Shown here piece after piece: positions 19,502 to 27,569 of a stretch of DNA of 57,707 bases (position 1 is its first letter; each line of letters begins with the position of its first letter). The stretch is taken from contig JAFDDH010000007.1 in the NCBI GenBank assembly GCA_019310975.1, positions 1 through 57,707 on the forward strand, read 5' to 3'. The notes under the pieces were generated by a model. It saw only the letters and a list, made by a program, of their open reading frames with translations. It made no database searches and was not told the DNA's origin. Origin of the DNA: Deltaproteobacteria bacterium. GTDB taxonomy: Bacteria; Myxococcota_A; UBA9160; UBA4427. Made by a program: the position numbers and the translations under genes.

Positions 19502-20650
19502 CTAGAGGACCCGCTCGCGCGGATTCTCGCCGGACTCGTAGTAGCTCTCGACGCGCTCGGTGAGCGCAGTGATGCGCTCGGGCAGTTCTTCGGAGCGCGG
19601 CCAGCGCTGGCCTGCCACACGCATGCGGTCGAGTAGCAGCTGCGCGTCCGGGTACTCGTCGCGCGCCAGCACGTCGTCGACATCCAGCCAGTTCTCGACT
19701 GCCGTGCGACTACGCGACACACGCTCGGCCAACTCGCCCATGCCCGGGGACACGACGCCTGTGGCACCCACTCGGCTCGCCAGCGCACCCAGATCCGTGA
19801 GCGCATTTTCGAGGGGCGCGCGCAGGCCGCCCTGCTCCTGGCTGAGGCGCGACACGATCTCATCGAAATCGCGGCGCAGCGGCTCATGCGAGATCTCCTT
19901 CAAGAAGACCACGCGGCCGAGATGCTCGCCATCCGGGCCCTCCAGGGCCTGGCTGCTGACCCGCACGCGATACCCCTTGCCGCCAGCCGGCAGGTCGTGG
20001 TCCTCGAAGCTGCAGTCCTGCTCGACGGCGAGTCGCTCGACGGCGATTCGGAGATCGTCCAGCCCCTTCTGCGCCAGCAATTCCTGGATGCGGTGGCCCC
20101 GCAGCTCATCGCCCAGCCCCAGGAAGGCGCGCGCCGGCTCGTTGAAGGCGCGCACCACGGCGTCGCGATCGAGCGCGATGGCGCCGACATCCAGCTGATC
20201 CATCACCGCCTGCATGATCGATGCCGCACTCCGCAGGTCGGACATGAGGCGCCGGTTCTCCGCCGCGAGCGCGTAGTGCTCGACGGCGCGCCTGACGACC
20301 TGCTTGAGCTCCTCGGGTTCCCACGGCTTGTTGATGTAGGCATAGATATGACCGTCATTGATGGCCTGAATCGTGGTATCGGAGTCGGTAAAGCCGGTCA
20401 ACATGATGCGTACGCTGTCCGGATGGCGCTGGTAGACCTCCTTGAGTAGCTCGATACCCGTCATCTCGGGCATTCGCTGATCGGTGATCACGACGCTCAC
20501 GGGCGAATGCTTGTCCATCAGCTCGAGGGCGCGATGCGCGTCAGGTGTGGTGATGACGTCGTACACGTCCATGAACGTGAACGACATCGTCTCGAGGATT
20601 GCCTCCTCGTCATCGACGATCAGAATTCGCGGAAGCTCCGTGCTGGTCAT
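19502..20650 (-). CDS. Response regulator with REC and PAS domains
   Basis: The 382-aa protein begins with a receiver domain (RILIVDDEEAILETMSF; phospho-Asp in VVITDQRMPEMTG about residue 57; Lys in YINKPWEPEEL), of the subtype usually joined to HD-GYP output. Next is a PAS domain (about residues 150-265: MQAVMDQLDVGAIALDRDAVVRAFNEPARAFLGLGDELRG...GRVVFLKEIS). The remaining about 110 residues are helical with no recognised output or His motif (FDEIVSRLSQEQGGLRAPLENALTDLGALASRVG resembles a dimerisation helix pair). It is directly followed by the six-TM protein gene. It has no kinase ATPase domain. Start at the ATG at 20650 fits the REC N-terminus. Confidence 0.85.
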   Translation of the reverse strand: MTSTELPRILIVDDEEAILETMSFTFMDVYDVITTPDAHRALELMDKHSPVSVVITDQRMPEMTGIELLKEVYQRHPDSVRIMLTGFTDSDTTIQAINDGHIYAYINKPWEPEELKQVVRRAVEHYALAAENRRLMSDLRSAASIMQAVMDQLDVGAIALDRDAVVRAFNEPARAFLGLGDELRGHRIQELLAQKGLDDLRIAVERLAVEQDCSFEDHDLPAGGKGYRVRVSSQALEGPDGEHLGRVVFLKEISHEPLRRDFDEIVSRLSQEQGGLRAPLENALTDLGALASRVGATGVVSPGMGELAERVSRSRTAVENWLDVDDVLARDEYPDAQLLLDRMRVAGQRWPRSEELPERITALTERVESYYESGENPRERVL

Positions 20651-20661
20651 CTTGCCACCGT

Positions 20662-21222
20662 CTAGAAGCCGAGGATGCCCTTCTTCTCGTCGGTCTTCTT
20701 GCGCCGATCCACCTCGGCGCGGAGCTTCTTTCGCTGGGCATCCAGCCGGCTGGGCAGCCGACCCCTGGCGACCGGCGTCCAGGGGCGCTGCTCGGCGCCG
20801 TCTCGGAAGCGGCGAAACCTGCGATACGCAGCGAGTTCGTGCTTGAATTCGCGCTCGACGAACTTCATCATGATCGCGTCGTCGAGGAAGCCAAGCACGG
20901 GAATATGATCCGGAATCAGATCCTCGGGCTCCGAAAAATAGGCTAGGGCGGCCAGCACGGGAGTCACTACGCTCTTCGGCGCCTTCCAATCCGCATCTTC
21001 GATGATCTGGACCAGGTCCTCGAGCGCTTCGATGGCGGCCACGACGAACTTCGGTGCCTTGCCGGCGGAGCGCACCTTTTCGACCAGTGTGCGTGCGCCG
21101 GCCAGGATCTCCTTAGGGTCTCCCTCGCGAGCTGTGCGCTTCGCCTTGCGGAAGAGCGAGCGGAAGTACGCAACGTCTTGCTCATCGAGGGTGAAGCTGA
21201 CTCGGAAGGCGGTCGAACTCAT
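20662..21222 (-). CDS. DUF1232 (YkvA-like) protein
   Basis: The 186-aa protein carries the DUF1232 core KSVVTPVLAALAYFSEPEDLIPDHIPVLGFLDDAIMMKFVEREFKHEL (about residues 95-142). This core is known from YkvA-type proteins of unknown function, often membrane-associated through a short hydrophobic helix. The N-terminal part (SFTLDEQDVAYFRSLFRKAKRTARE) is amphipathic; the C-terminus is basic (RKKLRAEVDRRKKTDEKKG). Start at the ATG at 21222 was chosen because upstream residues are unconserved. It sits 11 bp before the REC-PAS gene and may belong to the same transcript. Confidence 0.82.
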   Translation of the reverse strand: MSSTAFRVSFTLDEQDVAYFRSLFRKAKRTAREGDPKEILAGARTLVEKVRSAGKAPKFVVAAIEALEDLVQIIEDADWKAPKSVVTPVLAALAYFSEPEDLIPDHIPVLGFLDDAIMMKFVEREFKHELAAYRRFRRFRDGAEQRPWTPVARGRLPSRLDAQRKKLRAEVDRRKKTDEKKGILGF

Positions 21223-21329
21223 GGGACGGGGCCTCAACTCACTTGTCTGGGGATTGGGGTCCACGCTTCGCCATATGTCACCGATGCGGGGCGGATGCCG
21301 GGCAGTGGACCGGCAGCGCACGGACTCTA

Positions 21330-22676
21330 TCAATAACGGGCGTATTCGATCAAGCGGTCCATCGAGCCCTGCCAATCGCCGCGCCATTTGTCGAGAATGA
21401 CCTCACCGGGGCTCTGCCCCCGCTCGATGAGCGCACGGATGGGATCGAGGAAGATCTGCTCGTCGGGGTGGATGCCCGTCACCGCGGCGATGCGCGCCAA
21501 CCCCTTGGCTGAAATTTCGACGATCTCCCGCGCCAGCTCGAGCACCGGGAGCTGGGCGATGCTCGCCCCCAACCCCTCGCGCGCCACCGCCAGCTGCGCG
21601 GCCTCCCGCTCTGCGTGCGAGTAGCCGGATACGAGCTGCCACGCCGCGTCGAGGGCGTCATCGTCGTAGAGGATGCCCTTCCAGAGCGCCGGTAGCGCGC
21701 AGATCAGATCGCGCGGTACGGCGTCGGCGCCGCGCACTTCGATGATTCGCTTGAGTCGCACCTCGGGAAAGAGCGTCGTCAGATGCATATCCCAATCACC
21801 CACGATGGCGTGATGACCCTCGAAGCCGTCCTCCATGAAGGTTCGGAATGAGGTGCCGTGGGCCGGGATGTAGCGATCGTCGCGAATGATGAAGAACATC
21901 GGCACGTCGAGCGCCCAATCCGCGTAGTCGCGATAGCCAAAACCCGGCTCGAAAACCTGGTGCAAGATCCCGCAGCGATCCGGGTCGGTGTCACACCAGA
22001 TGGCGACACGCTTGGACACGAAGCCACTCTCGGTACCGGCCGCAATACTCGAGTTGGCGAAAATCGCCGACACGATCGGAGTGATCCCCATGGCGGTACG
22101 CATTTTCAACGCCATGTCGCGCTCATTCGAGAAGTCGAAATTGGCCTGGACGGTGGCGCTGGCGTGCATCATGTCCAGCGCGAGACCGCCTTTTTGGGGC
22201 AGGTAGCTGCGCATGATCTCGTAGCGATGCTTCGGCATCACCGGAACCTGGCTCGCATCGTGCAGCGGATCGACGGCCAGCGCGAGCCAGACGATATCCA
22301 GATCCTCGGAGACCTCCTTAACGAGATCGACATGGGCGTTGAACTCGCGACACGTCTCGCGGATCGTCTTGAGCGGCGCACCCGAGAGTTCGATCTGTCC
22401 GCCCGGCTCGAGCGTGATGCTGGCGCCCTCCTTTCCGAGCGCGATGACATGGCCGTCCTCGTAGACGCGCTTCCAGCCGTCGCGCTCCGCGATGCGCTCG
22501 AGCAGCACCCCGACGCCGCGCTCCCCCTCGTAGCGGACGCGATCACCGCTGTCGGCGAGCACGCCGATCTTCTCGTGCTCCGTGCCAATCGCGTAGTCCT
22601 CGCGCGGTGTCTCGCCGGACTCGAAGTAGGCGACGCAATCGGCGATCGAGCCAATCGGGGCGGCGGCCTCACTCAT
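21330..22676 (-). CDS. gshA: Glutamate-cysteine ligase (GCS2/plant-type)
   Basis: This enzyme makes gamma-glutamylcysteine, the first step of glutathione synthesis. The 448-aa length and motifs fit the proteobacterial/plant-type ligase: YAIGTEHEKIGVL, SITLEPGGQIELSGAPLKTIRETC, VPVMPKHRYEIMRSYLPQKGGLALDMMHASATVQANFDFSNERDM, ANSSIAAGTESGFVSKRVAIW, GTSFRTFMEDGF and MHLTTLFPEVRLKRIIEVRGADAVP. Start at the ATG at 22676 (GAGAGCACAG upstream). gshB is not in the window. Trx reductase nearby fits thiol metabolism, but no operon joins them. Confidence 0.93.
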   Translation of the reverse strand: MSEAAAPIGSIADCVAYFESGETPREDYAIGTEHEKIGVLADSGDRVRYEGERGVGVLLERIAERDGWKRVYEDGHVIALGKEGASITLEPGGQIELSGAPLKTIRETCREFNAHVDLVKEVSEDLDIVWLALAVDPLHDASQVPVMPKHRYEIMRSYLPQKGGLALDMMHASATVQANFDFSNERDMALKMRTAMGITPIVSAIFANSSIAAGTESGFVSKRVAIWCDTDPDRCGILHQVFEPGFGYRDYADWALDVPMFFIIRDDRYIPAHGTSFRTFMEDGFEGHHAIVGDWDMHLTTLFPEVRLKRIIEVRGADAVPRDLICALPALWKGILYDDDALDAAWQLVSGYSHAEREAAQLAVAREGLGASIAQLPVLELAREIVEISAKGLARIAAVTGIHPDEQIFLDPIRALIERGQSPGEVILDKWRGDWQGSMDRLIEYARY

Positions 22677-22758
22677 CTGTGCTCTCCCGGCCTGGGCGGG
22701 GGCGTGGCCGCCACGGGTGACGCCAATCGTATCAGCGTCGAGGACGCGCGGCTCGGCG

Positions 22759-23178
22759 TCAAGGCGACGCCGCCGCCTCGATGAACTCGGCCAGGAAGTC
22801 GCCGAGTGCGGCCTGGATCTCGGTCTCGGCATCGATTGGGAGGCTGTGGCATGGCCCCTCGGTCTTGCCTGTACGGAAAGGGCCGACCAGCGTCACCTCG
22901 CCGCGGCTCTTCACCGTGATGATGGCGCGGTGGCGGCCCCGGGCGAGCTCGAATTGCACCGCGTGAAGGTGCTTGTCGTCGATGCGGGGATCGGAGACCG
23001 AGACCATCAGCTGCGGGGCCCGGCTGCGAACCGTCGCGTTGAAACGCTCCAGCGCGCTCGACACGCAGCCGTGCAGGCGCGACGCATCTGCGCGCGCGGC
23101 CGCCAGGCTGTCCTTGTGCTGGCTCTCGCGCTCGACCAGATCGTGTCCGAGTCGAACCAGGCGCTCCTCGAGACTCAC
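22759..23178 (-). CDS. Hypothetical protein, 139 aa
   Basis: I do not recognise a family. From the GTG at 23178 (GGGAGG 8 bases upstream decides this start) the product begins with a charged helical segment (SLEERLVRLGHDLVERESQHKDSLAAARADASRLHGCVSSALERF). It then has a beta-rich part (PQLMVSVSDPRIDDKHLHAVQFELARGRHRAIITVKSRGEVTLVGPFRTGKTEGPCHSLP) and a final helix (AETEIQAALGDFLAEFIEAAAS). There is no signal peptide or TM segment. It lies between the M23 peptidase and gshA, same strand. The GxxxxGKT-like string is not a P-loop in context. Confidence 0.7.
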   Translation of the reverse strand: MSLEERLVRLGHDLVERESQHKDSLAAARADASRLHGCVSSALERFNATVRSRAPQLMVSVSDPRIDDKHLHAVQFELARGRHRAIITVKSRGEVTLVGPFRTGKTEGPCHSLPIDAETEIQAALGDFLAEFIEAAASP

Positions 23179-23283
23179 GGATTTGTCCTCCCGTTGCGAA
23201 CCCCGCCCTCGCCGCACATCCCAGGCCTCTCTCAGGCCTCTTTCAGCCCCTCTGGGCAGTCGCGATGTCGCGCCGACCGCCTC

Positions 23284-23307
23284 CCGATCCGATGCCAATC
23301 GGATCGG
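23284..23307. terminator. 10-bp-stem hairpin after the M23 peptidase gene
   Basis: Perfect inverted repeat with arms CCGATCCGAT and ATCGGATCGG around a GCCA loop. It lies 35 bp beyond the M23 peptidase stop on the minus strand. No T-tract follows, so it may be a processing/stabilising hairpin or a weak terminator. Confidence 0.5.
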
Positions 23308-23341
23308 TGGGATTCAAGCCAGCGAGGATGAGATAGGGAGG

Positions 23342-24811
23342 CTAGAGGGCCTCGTCGGCGGCCACCAGCGTGCCGCGGCCAAGGTCGCTGAGCAGAAGAT
23401 CGCGTCGCAGCTGGAAGGACTTCCAGGCGTGGCGCTCGATCGCTTCGCCGGGCGGACTCGCGATCTCGAGCGGGTTCACGTAGTGGCCGTTGCGCTGCAT
23501 GCGGAAGCAGACGTGCGGTCCCGTGGCGAGCCCCGTGTCACCCACGTATCCGATCACCTGCTTCTGCTTCACACGCTGCCCGACCGCGAGATTGGGCTGG
23601 AAGCCCGAGAGGTGTGCGTACGAAGACACGTAGCCATTCATGTGTCGGATCTTGACGAGGTTGCCAGAGGCCCCCGCCCAGCCGCGGTAGATCACCCTGC
23701 CGTCGCCGATGGCCCAGAGTGGCGTACCGCGCGCGGCCGCGTAGTCGATGCCGGGATGTGGGCGTACGACCTTCAGGATCGGGTGCTGGCGCGCCCGGCT
23801 GAATGACGAGCTGATGCGTCTGAACTCGAGCGGCGCCATCAGGAAGGCGCGCTCGATCGAGCTGCCATCGGGCCGGTAGTAGCCACCGAGGTCGTCTTCG
23901 CCCGCGAAGTAGACGGCCGCGCGTTCGCCCATCAACCCGCGATAGCGAGCGGCCAGGATCCGACCGGGCTTCACGTAGATTTCGGCACCATCGTCGTCGG
24001 TGCGATAGAGGCGCTCGTAGAGGATCTGGAAGTCATCGCCGGGTCGGACGCTGCGGCTGAAGTCGATGTCCCAGGCGAAGATGTCCGCAAAGTCGGCCGC
24101 CAGCTGCGGTTGCTCGCCCAGCTCCTTCACGGCGTCGTAGAGGGACGATTCCACCAGCCCCGAAACCTTGGCGAGTTGCGTGCGAAGCAACGCAATATCC
24201 TCGCTCACCACATAGTGGTCCGTGTCCCAGCGCAGCGACCAGCTCCTCTCGGGGCCCTGGGAGAAGCGAAACTCGAGCACCATGCCCTCTGGATCCTGCA
24301 CTAGGCGATAGCGATCACCCGGCCGGGAGCGGCGGAAGTCGAAGGCCGACGCCATCTCGCGCGCCACCAGATGGACGGTCGCCGAGTCGATGCCCTGCCG
24401 GCGCAGCGAACGCGAGAGCGACTCGCCCCGGCCGAGTGCACCCCGGGTGACCAACGTCATGTTCGCGCCAGACGCCCACGGCCCCTCTCCCAGCTCCGGG
24501 GCATGGATGGGCAAACTCTCGATGCGGATCGGCGCGTACTCAGCAACCACTCGCGAGTTCGGACGACTGTCGTCCTCCCAGCTCGCACGCAGACCGGACG
24601 AACGCGCTCCGACGTGGGCCGGGCCGCTCGCGTCCGCACCGGCATCCGTCGCCGCCGGCTCGAAGCTCGCTTCTGCGTTCGCCGCCCGCGGATCATCGAC
24701 CGGCGCGCCGAATCCCGACACGAAGGCGACGGACACGATCAGGAGACCCAGCGCCGTGCGGGTCGTGCGGATCCTGAGCCATCCGAGCATGCGCGGCGGA
24801 ATGCGGAACAA
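23342..24811 (-). CDS. M23-family (MepM-like) murein endopeptidase
   Basis: This is a secreted or anchored peptidoglycan DD-endopeptidase candidate, 489 aa. An N-terminal hydrophobic stretch (TALGLLIVSVAFVSGFGAPV) is a signal peptide or anchor. A LysM/OapA-like region (LGRGESLSRSLRRQGIDSATVHLVAREMASAFDFRRSRPGDRY) and a MepM-type middle domain precede the M23 core: HPGIDYAAARGTPLWAIGDGRV (HxxxD, about residue 351), NGYVSSYAHLS and GDTGLATGPHVCFRMQRNGHYVNP. The usual HxH pair of the last motif reads H-V-C here, so a Cys replaces one His. This variant is known in some M23 groups. It lies upstream of the hypothetical gene and divergent from the M20 peptidase. Confidence 0.9.
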   Translation of the reverse strand: MFRIPPRMLGWLRIRTTRTALGLLIVSVAFVSGFGAPVDDPRAANAEASFEPAATDAGADASGPAHVGARSSGLRASWEDDSRPNSRVVAEYAPIRIESLPIHAPELGEGPWASGANMTLVTRGALGRGESLSRSLRRQGIDSATVHLVAREMASAFDFRRSRPGDRYRLVQDPEGMVLEFRFSQGPERSWSLRWDTDHYVVSEDIALLRTQLAKVSGLVESSLYDAVKELGEQPQLAADFADIFAWDIDFSRSVRPGDDFQILYERLYRTDDDGAEIYVKPGRILAARYRGLMGERAAVYFAGEDDLGGYYRPDGSSIERAFLMAPLEFRRISSSFSRARQHPILKVVRPHPGIDYAAARGTPLWAIGDGRVIYRGWAGASGNLVKIRHMNGYVSSYAHLSGFQPNLAVGQRVKQKQVIGYVGDTGLATGPHVCFRMQRNGHYVNPLEIASPPGEAIERHAWKSFQLRRDLLLSDLGRGTLVAADEAL

Positions 24812-24837
24812 GGGTTCTCCTGAACGAGGGAATCCGG

Positions 24838-24871
24838 CGTATAATTAGCCACTCGTGCGCAACCGCGCACG
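24838..24871. promoter_or_regulatory. TATAAT box and adjacent dyad between divergent peptidase genes
   Basis: TATAAT at 24840-24845 is an exact -10 hexamer in an otherwise GC-rich region; its complement offers TTATAC for the minus-strand M23 gene, 27 bp from its ATG. No clear -35 is seen for either direction. Immediately beside it is the inverted repeat CGTGCGC-AACC-GCGCACG (24854-24871), a possible operator. Confidence 0.35.
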
Positions 24872-24971
24872 GCAAATGACCGCTCTGTGGGGTGAAAGGC
24901 GGCTCGCATACCGAGGGAATTTCCCCGTGATGCGCCCCCCCCACAGACTCGACCGGAGCCAAGAGCCCAGG

Positions 24972-26459
24972 ATGGTCCGCGCACACCGGCTCCGCCTGCC
25001 AGAAGACCGGTCCTCGGCTCGACTCACGGCCGCGACCCTTGCGCTCTGTGTGCTGGCCACGGCCGGCGTCGCGAGGGCGATCTGGCCCTTCTCGACCAGC
25101 GACGGCGGCGAAGACCTCGGGCCGCGGGCCGCTCAGCTGCTCGCCGAAATGATCCGCTACCCGACCATCAACCCACCGGGCGATGAGGGCATGCTGGCCG
25201 ATCAGTTGACCGCGCGACTGCGCGCGGCCGGTCTCGAGGCGCGAAGCATCGAAACCCCGCCGGCGTCCGGGGGCGGGCGCCGCGCCGCCACCTGGGCGCG
25301 CCTGCGGGGCAGCGGCGAGGAGCGTCCGCTCATCCTTCTCTCCCACCTCGACGTGGTCCCCGCCGAACCCTCGGAGTGGACTCGAGATCCATTCTCGGGG
25401 GAGATCGCCGACGGCTACGTGTATGGCCGCGGCGCCATCGACGCCAAGGGGGTGACCACCATCCAGGTGATGGCGATGGAGCGGCTCGCTGGGCGCGAGA
25501 CACCACTGCGCCGCGACGTCATCCTGCTGGCCACCCCCGACGAGGAGACGGGCGGATTGGCCGGCGCCGGCTATCTCGCCCGCGAACGACCCGAGCTCTT
25601 CGAGAACGCCGAGTATCTGCTGACCGAGGGTGGAAGCATCCGCCCGCGCCAGCCGCATCTCGACGACCGTGTCACCACGCCGTCGATGTGGGGCGTGACG
25701 ATCACCGAGAAGAGTCCCTGCTGGCTCGCCGTGGAGACGCGCGGCACACCCGGTCACGGCTCGGCGCCCCGGCGCGACGCCGCCGTGCCGCGCCTGCTCG
25801 CAGCGCTCGATCGCGTCCGGCGCGCCGAGACACCGGTGCACGTGCTGGCCGAGGTAGAGGATATGTTCCTCGCACTCGCCGCCAACGCATCCGCGGAGGA
25901 CCGCGCCGGCTTCGTCTCCCTCGCCACCTCGCTCGACAATGACCCCGCCTTCCGACGTCGTTTTCTCGCCAACCCCAGCTACAACGCACTCGTGCGCAAC
26001 ACGATCTCGATCACGGTGCTACAGGGTGGATCGCGAACCAATGTCGTGCCCGGCACTGCACGCGCCGAAATCGACGCGCGGCTCTTGCCGGGTGAGCGTT
26101 GTGAGGACTTCACGCAGGGCATTCGCGCCGTGGTGGCCGATCCCGAGGTCGAGATCACGCCAATTCTCTCCTTTCCCTCGCGCAGCTCCCCCGCTGACAC
26201 CGAGCTCTTCGCCGCCATCGAACGCGTCGCAAAGCGCAGTGATCCGAACGCGATCGTGGTGCCGCGCATGATCGGTGGCTTCACCGACGCCCACTGGTTC
26301 CGGGCGCAGGGCATCGTGGCCTACGGTTTCGTACCGCGCTGGCTCTCCGGCGATGACGCACGCGGCGTACACGGCGCCGACGAGCGCATCAGCATCGACA
26401 ACCTCGAGCGCGGCACCCTCACCCTGGTCGATATCATCGAAGAGCTCGCCGCCCCCTGA
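24972..26459 (+). CDS. M20 metallopeptidase (carboxypeptidase/PM20D1-like)
   Basis: This is a Zn-dependent peptidase/amidase of the M20 family, 495 aa from the ATG at 24972. An N-terminal hydrophobic segment (AATLALCVLATAGVARA) suggests export. Motifs are RYPTINPPGDEG, LILLSHLDVVPA (Zn-His and Asp, about residue 126), GRGAIDAKGVTT (bridging Asp), LLATPDEETGGLAGAGYL (catalytic Glu-Glu, about 190), EYLLTEGGS, RGTPGHGSAPRRDAAV (lid domain) and DAHWFRAQGI. It resembles N-acyl amino-acid hydrolases and carboxypeptidase S; substrate unknown. A longer start at 24855 was not chosen because it would bury the signal peptide. It converges on the sulfotransferase gene. Confidence 0.92.
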   Translation: MVRAHRLRLPEDRSSARLTAATLALCVLATAGVARAIWPFSTSDGGEDLGPRAAQLLAEMIRYPTINPPGDEGMLADQLTARLRAAGLEARSIETPPASGGGRRAATWARLRGSGEERPLILLSHLDVVPAEPSEWTRDPFSGEIADGYVYGRGAIDAKGVTTIQVMAMERLAGRETPLRRDVILLATPDEETGGLAGAGYLARERPELFENAEYLLTEGGSIRPRQPHLDDRVTTPSMWGVTITEKSPCWLAVETRGTPGHGSAPRRDAAVPRLLAALDRVRRAETPVHVLAEVEDMFLALAANASAEDRAGFVSLATSLDNDPAFRRRFLANPSYNALVRNTISITVLQGGSRTNVVPGTARAEIDARLLPGERCEDFTQGIRAVVADPEVEITPILSFPSRSSPADTELFAAIERVAKRSDPNAIVVPRMIGGFTDAHWFRAQGIVAYGFVPRWLSGDDARGVHGADERISIDNLERGTLTLVDIIEELAAP

Positions 26460-26475
26460 CCCAAGCAGCAACCCC

Positions 26476-26641
26476 CTCAATCAACCTCCACGGCGAGTCG
26501 AGCCCAAGAAGCAACTCGGTCAATCAACCTCCGCGGTCAGTCGAGCCGAAGGCTCGACCCCCCAGTCGAGCCCAAGAAGCAACTCGGTCAATCACCCTCC
26601 GCGGTCAGTCGATTCGAAGGCTCGACCCCCGGTCGAGCCTT
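26476..26641. repeat. 68-bp tandem repeat with strong hairpins (bidirectional terminator-like)
   Basis: Two copies of a 68-bp unit start at 26497 and 26565 (each opens GTCGAGCCCAAGAAGCAACT). A degraded partial copy starts at about 26476. Each unit contains a hairpin: GTCGAGCC-GAA-GGCTCGAC at 26540-26558, and an 11-bp stem GAAGGCTCGAC/GTCGAGCCTTC around CCCCG at 26615-26641. The block lies between the convergent M20 peptidase and sulfotransferase genes, and the last residues of the sulfotransferase are encoded inside it. It probably ends transcription in both directions. Confidence 0.8.
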
Positions 26642-27565
26642 CAAATCGACCAACCAGGCCGCGCAGTCGGGCGAGAGCACGCGCGCCTTCATCTGCTCGT
26701 AGAGGACGAGGTCGTCCTCGCCGAGCACACCGCGCCAACGCCCATTGGTGCCTTTGTACACGAACGCATCGGTCCCACCCTTGAAGCCCTGCTTGAAGCC
26801 CTCGTCGAAAGCTCGGTAGGCGTTGCGCATATTGTCGATCGCAGTGCTTTCCACGGCGTGCTTCAGCTCCTCGGGCGTGATCGCTTCACCGATGAAGTCG
26901 GCGACGCGCCCGATCTCTCCGGCGGGATCGGCGAGCAGGTCCGCGTAATGGACGAGCAGGATGTTCTCGAGATGCCGGAAGTCCCAGTAGCTCTGGGTGT
27001 GGCCGAGGTTGCTCCAGAACGGCCAGCCCTCCGTCTCCCAGGGAAACCAGCCGCGCCCCGTCCACTGCCGCCAGAGACCCCGCAGCGCTTCCTCGTGGTC
27101 CGGCGGCGGCGGTGGCATGGGGTCGCCCGTGAACCCCTCGCCGCCATTGAGCCGCTTCATCTGTGCGTCGGTGTAGTTCCCGTAGTGGTTCCAGAGCGAC
27201 ATGAACACGTCGCGTGGATCGCGGCCGACCACGATGTAGCGGACCTGTGGGTAGTAGGGCAGCCCGTCGAGCGGGAGATGTGATTTCACGAAACGGCGGT
27301 GCTGCATTCCATCGAGAGCCACTTTCAGCTCGGCTTCCGACTCGGCGAAACGTCGATCGACCCAGGGCGAGGCGAGCAGGGCCGGCGGCGCTTCGGGATC
27401 GCCGCGGAAGACCAGGTAGTGGAGGATCTGCTGCATCCACGTGGTGCCCGACTTGTAGGAGGTCGTCACCACGACGTCGTCGGCGCGCGGTTCGAAGACT
27501 CGCCAGCGCGTCGAGTCGAGATGGTGGTTGCGGTACTCGCGGGTGACCGACGGCCAGGTCGACAT
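26588..27565 (-). CDS. Sulfotransferase (PAPS-dependent)
   Basis: This is a Sulfotransfer_1-type cytosolic enzyme moving sulfate from PAPS to an alcohol or amine; the acceptor is unknown. At 325 aa it has the 5'-phosphosulfate loop TTSYKSGTTWMQQIL (about residues 34-48), RRFVKSHLPLDGLPYY, the 3'-phosphate motif YIVVGRDPRDVFMSLWNHY (about 110-128) and the C-terminal VYKGTNGRWRGVL (KGxxGxWK/R signature). The last about 18 residues (LKARPGVEPSNRLTAEGD) are encoded by the adjacent tandem repeat and are probably not functional. It is 4 bp downstream of the aminotransferase gene, so the two are co-transcribed. Confidence 0.93.
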   Translation of the reverse strand: MSTWPSVTREYRNHHLDSTRWRVFEPRADDVVVTTSYKSGTTWMQQILHYLVFRGDPEAPPALLASPWVDRRFAESEAELKVALDGMQHRRFVKSHLPLDGLPYYPQVRYIVVGRDPRDVFMSLWNHYGNYTDAQMKRLNGGEGFTGDPMPPPPPDHEEALRGLWRQWTGRGWFPWETEGWPFWSNLGHTQSYWDFRHLENILLVHYADLLADPAGEIGRVADFIGEAITPEELKHAVESTAIDNMRNAYRAFDEGFKQGFKGGTDAFVYKGTNGRWRGVLGEDDLVLYEQMKARVLSPDCAAWLVDLKARPGVEPSNRLTAEGD

Positions 27566-27569
27566 CCGC

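Noticed and set aside
22759-23298. Longer start at 23298 for the 139-aa hypothetical protein
   Set aside because: The upstream part crosses the hairpin at 23284-23307, and a strong ribosome-binding site marks the GTG at 23178.
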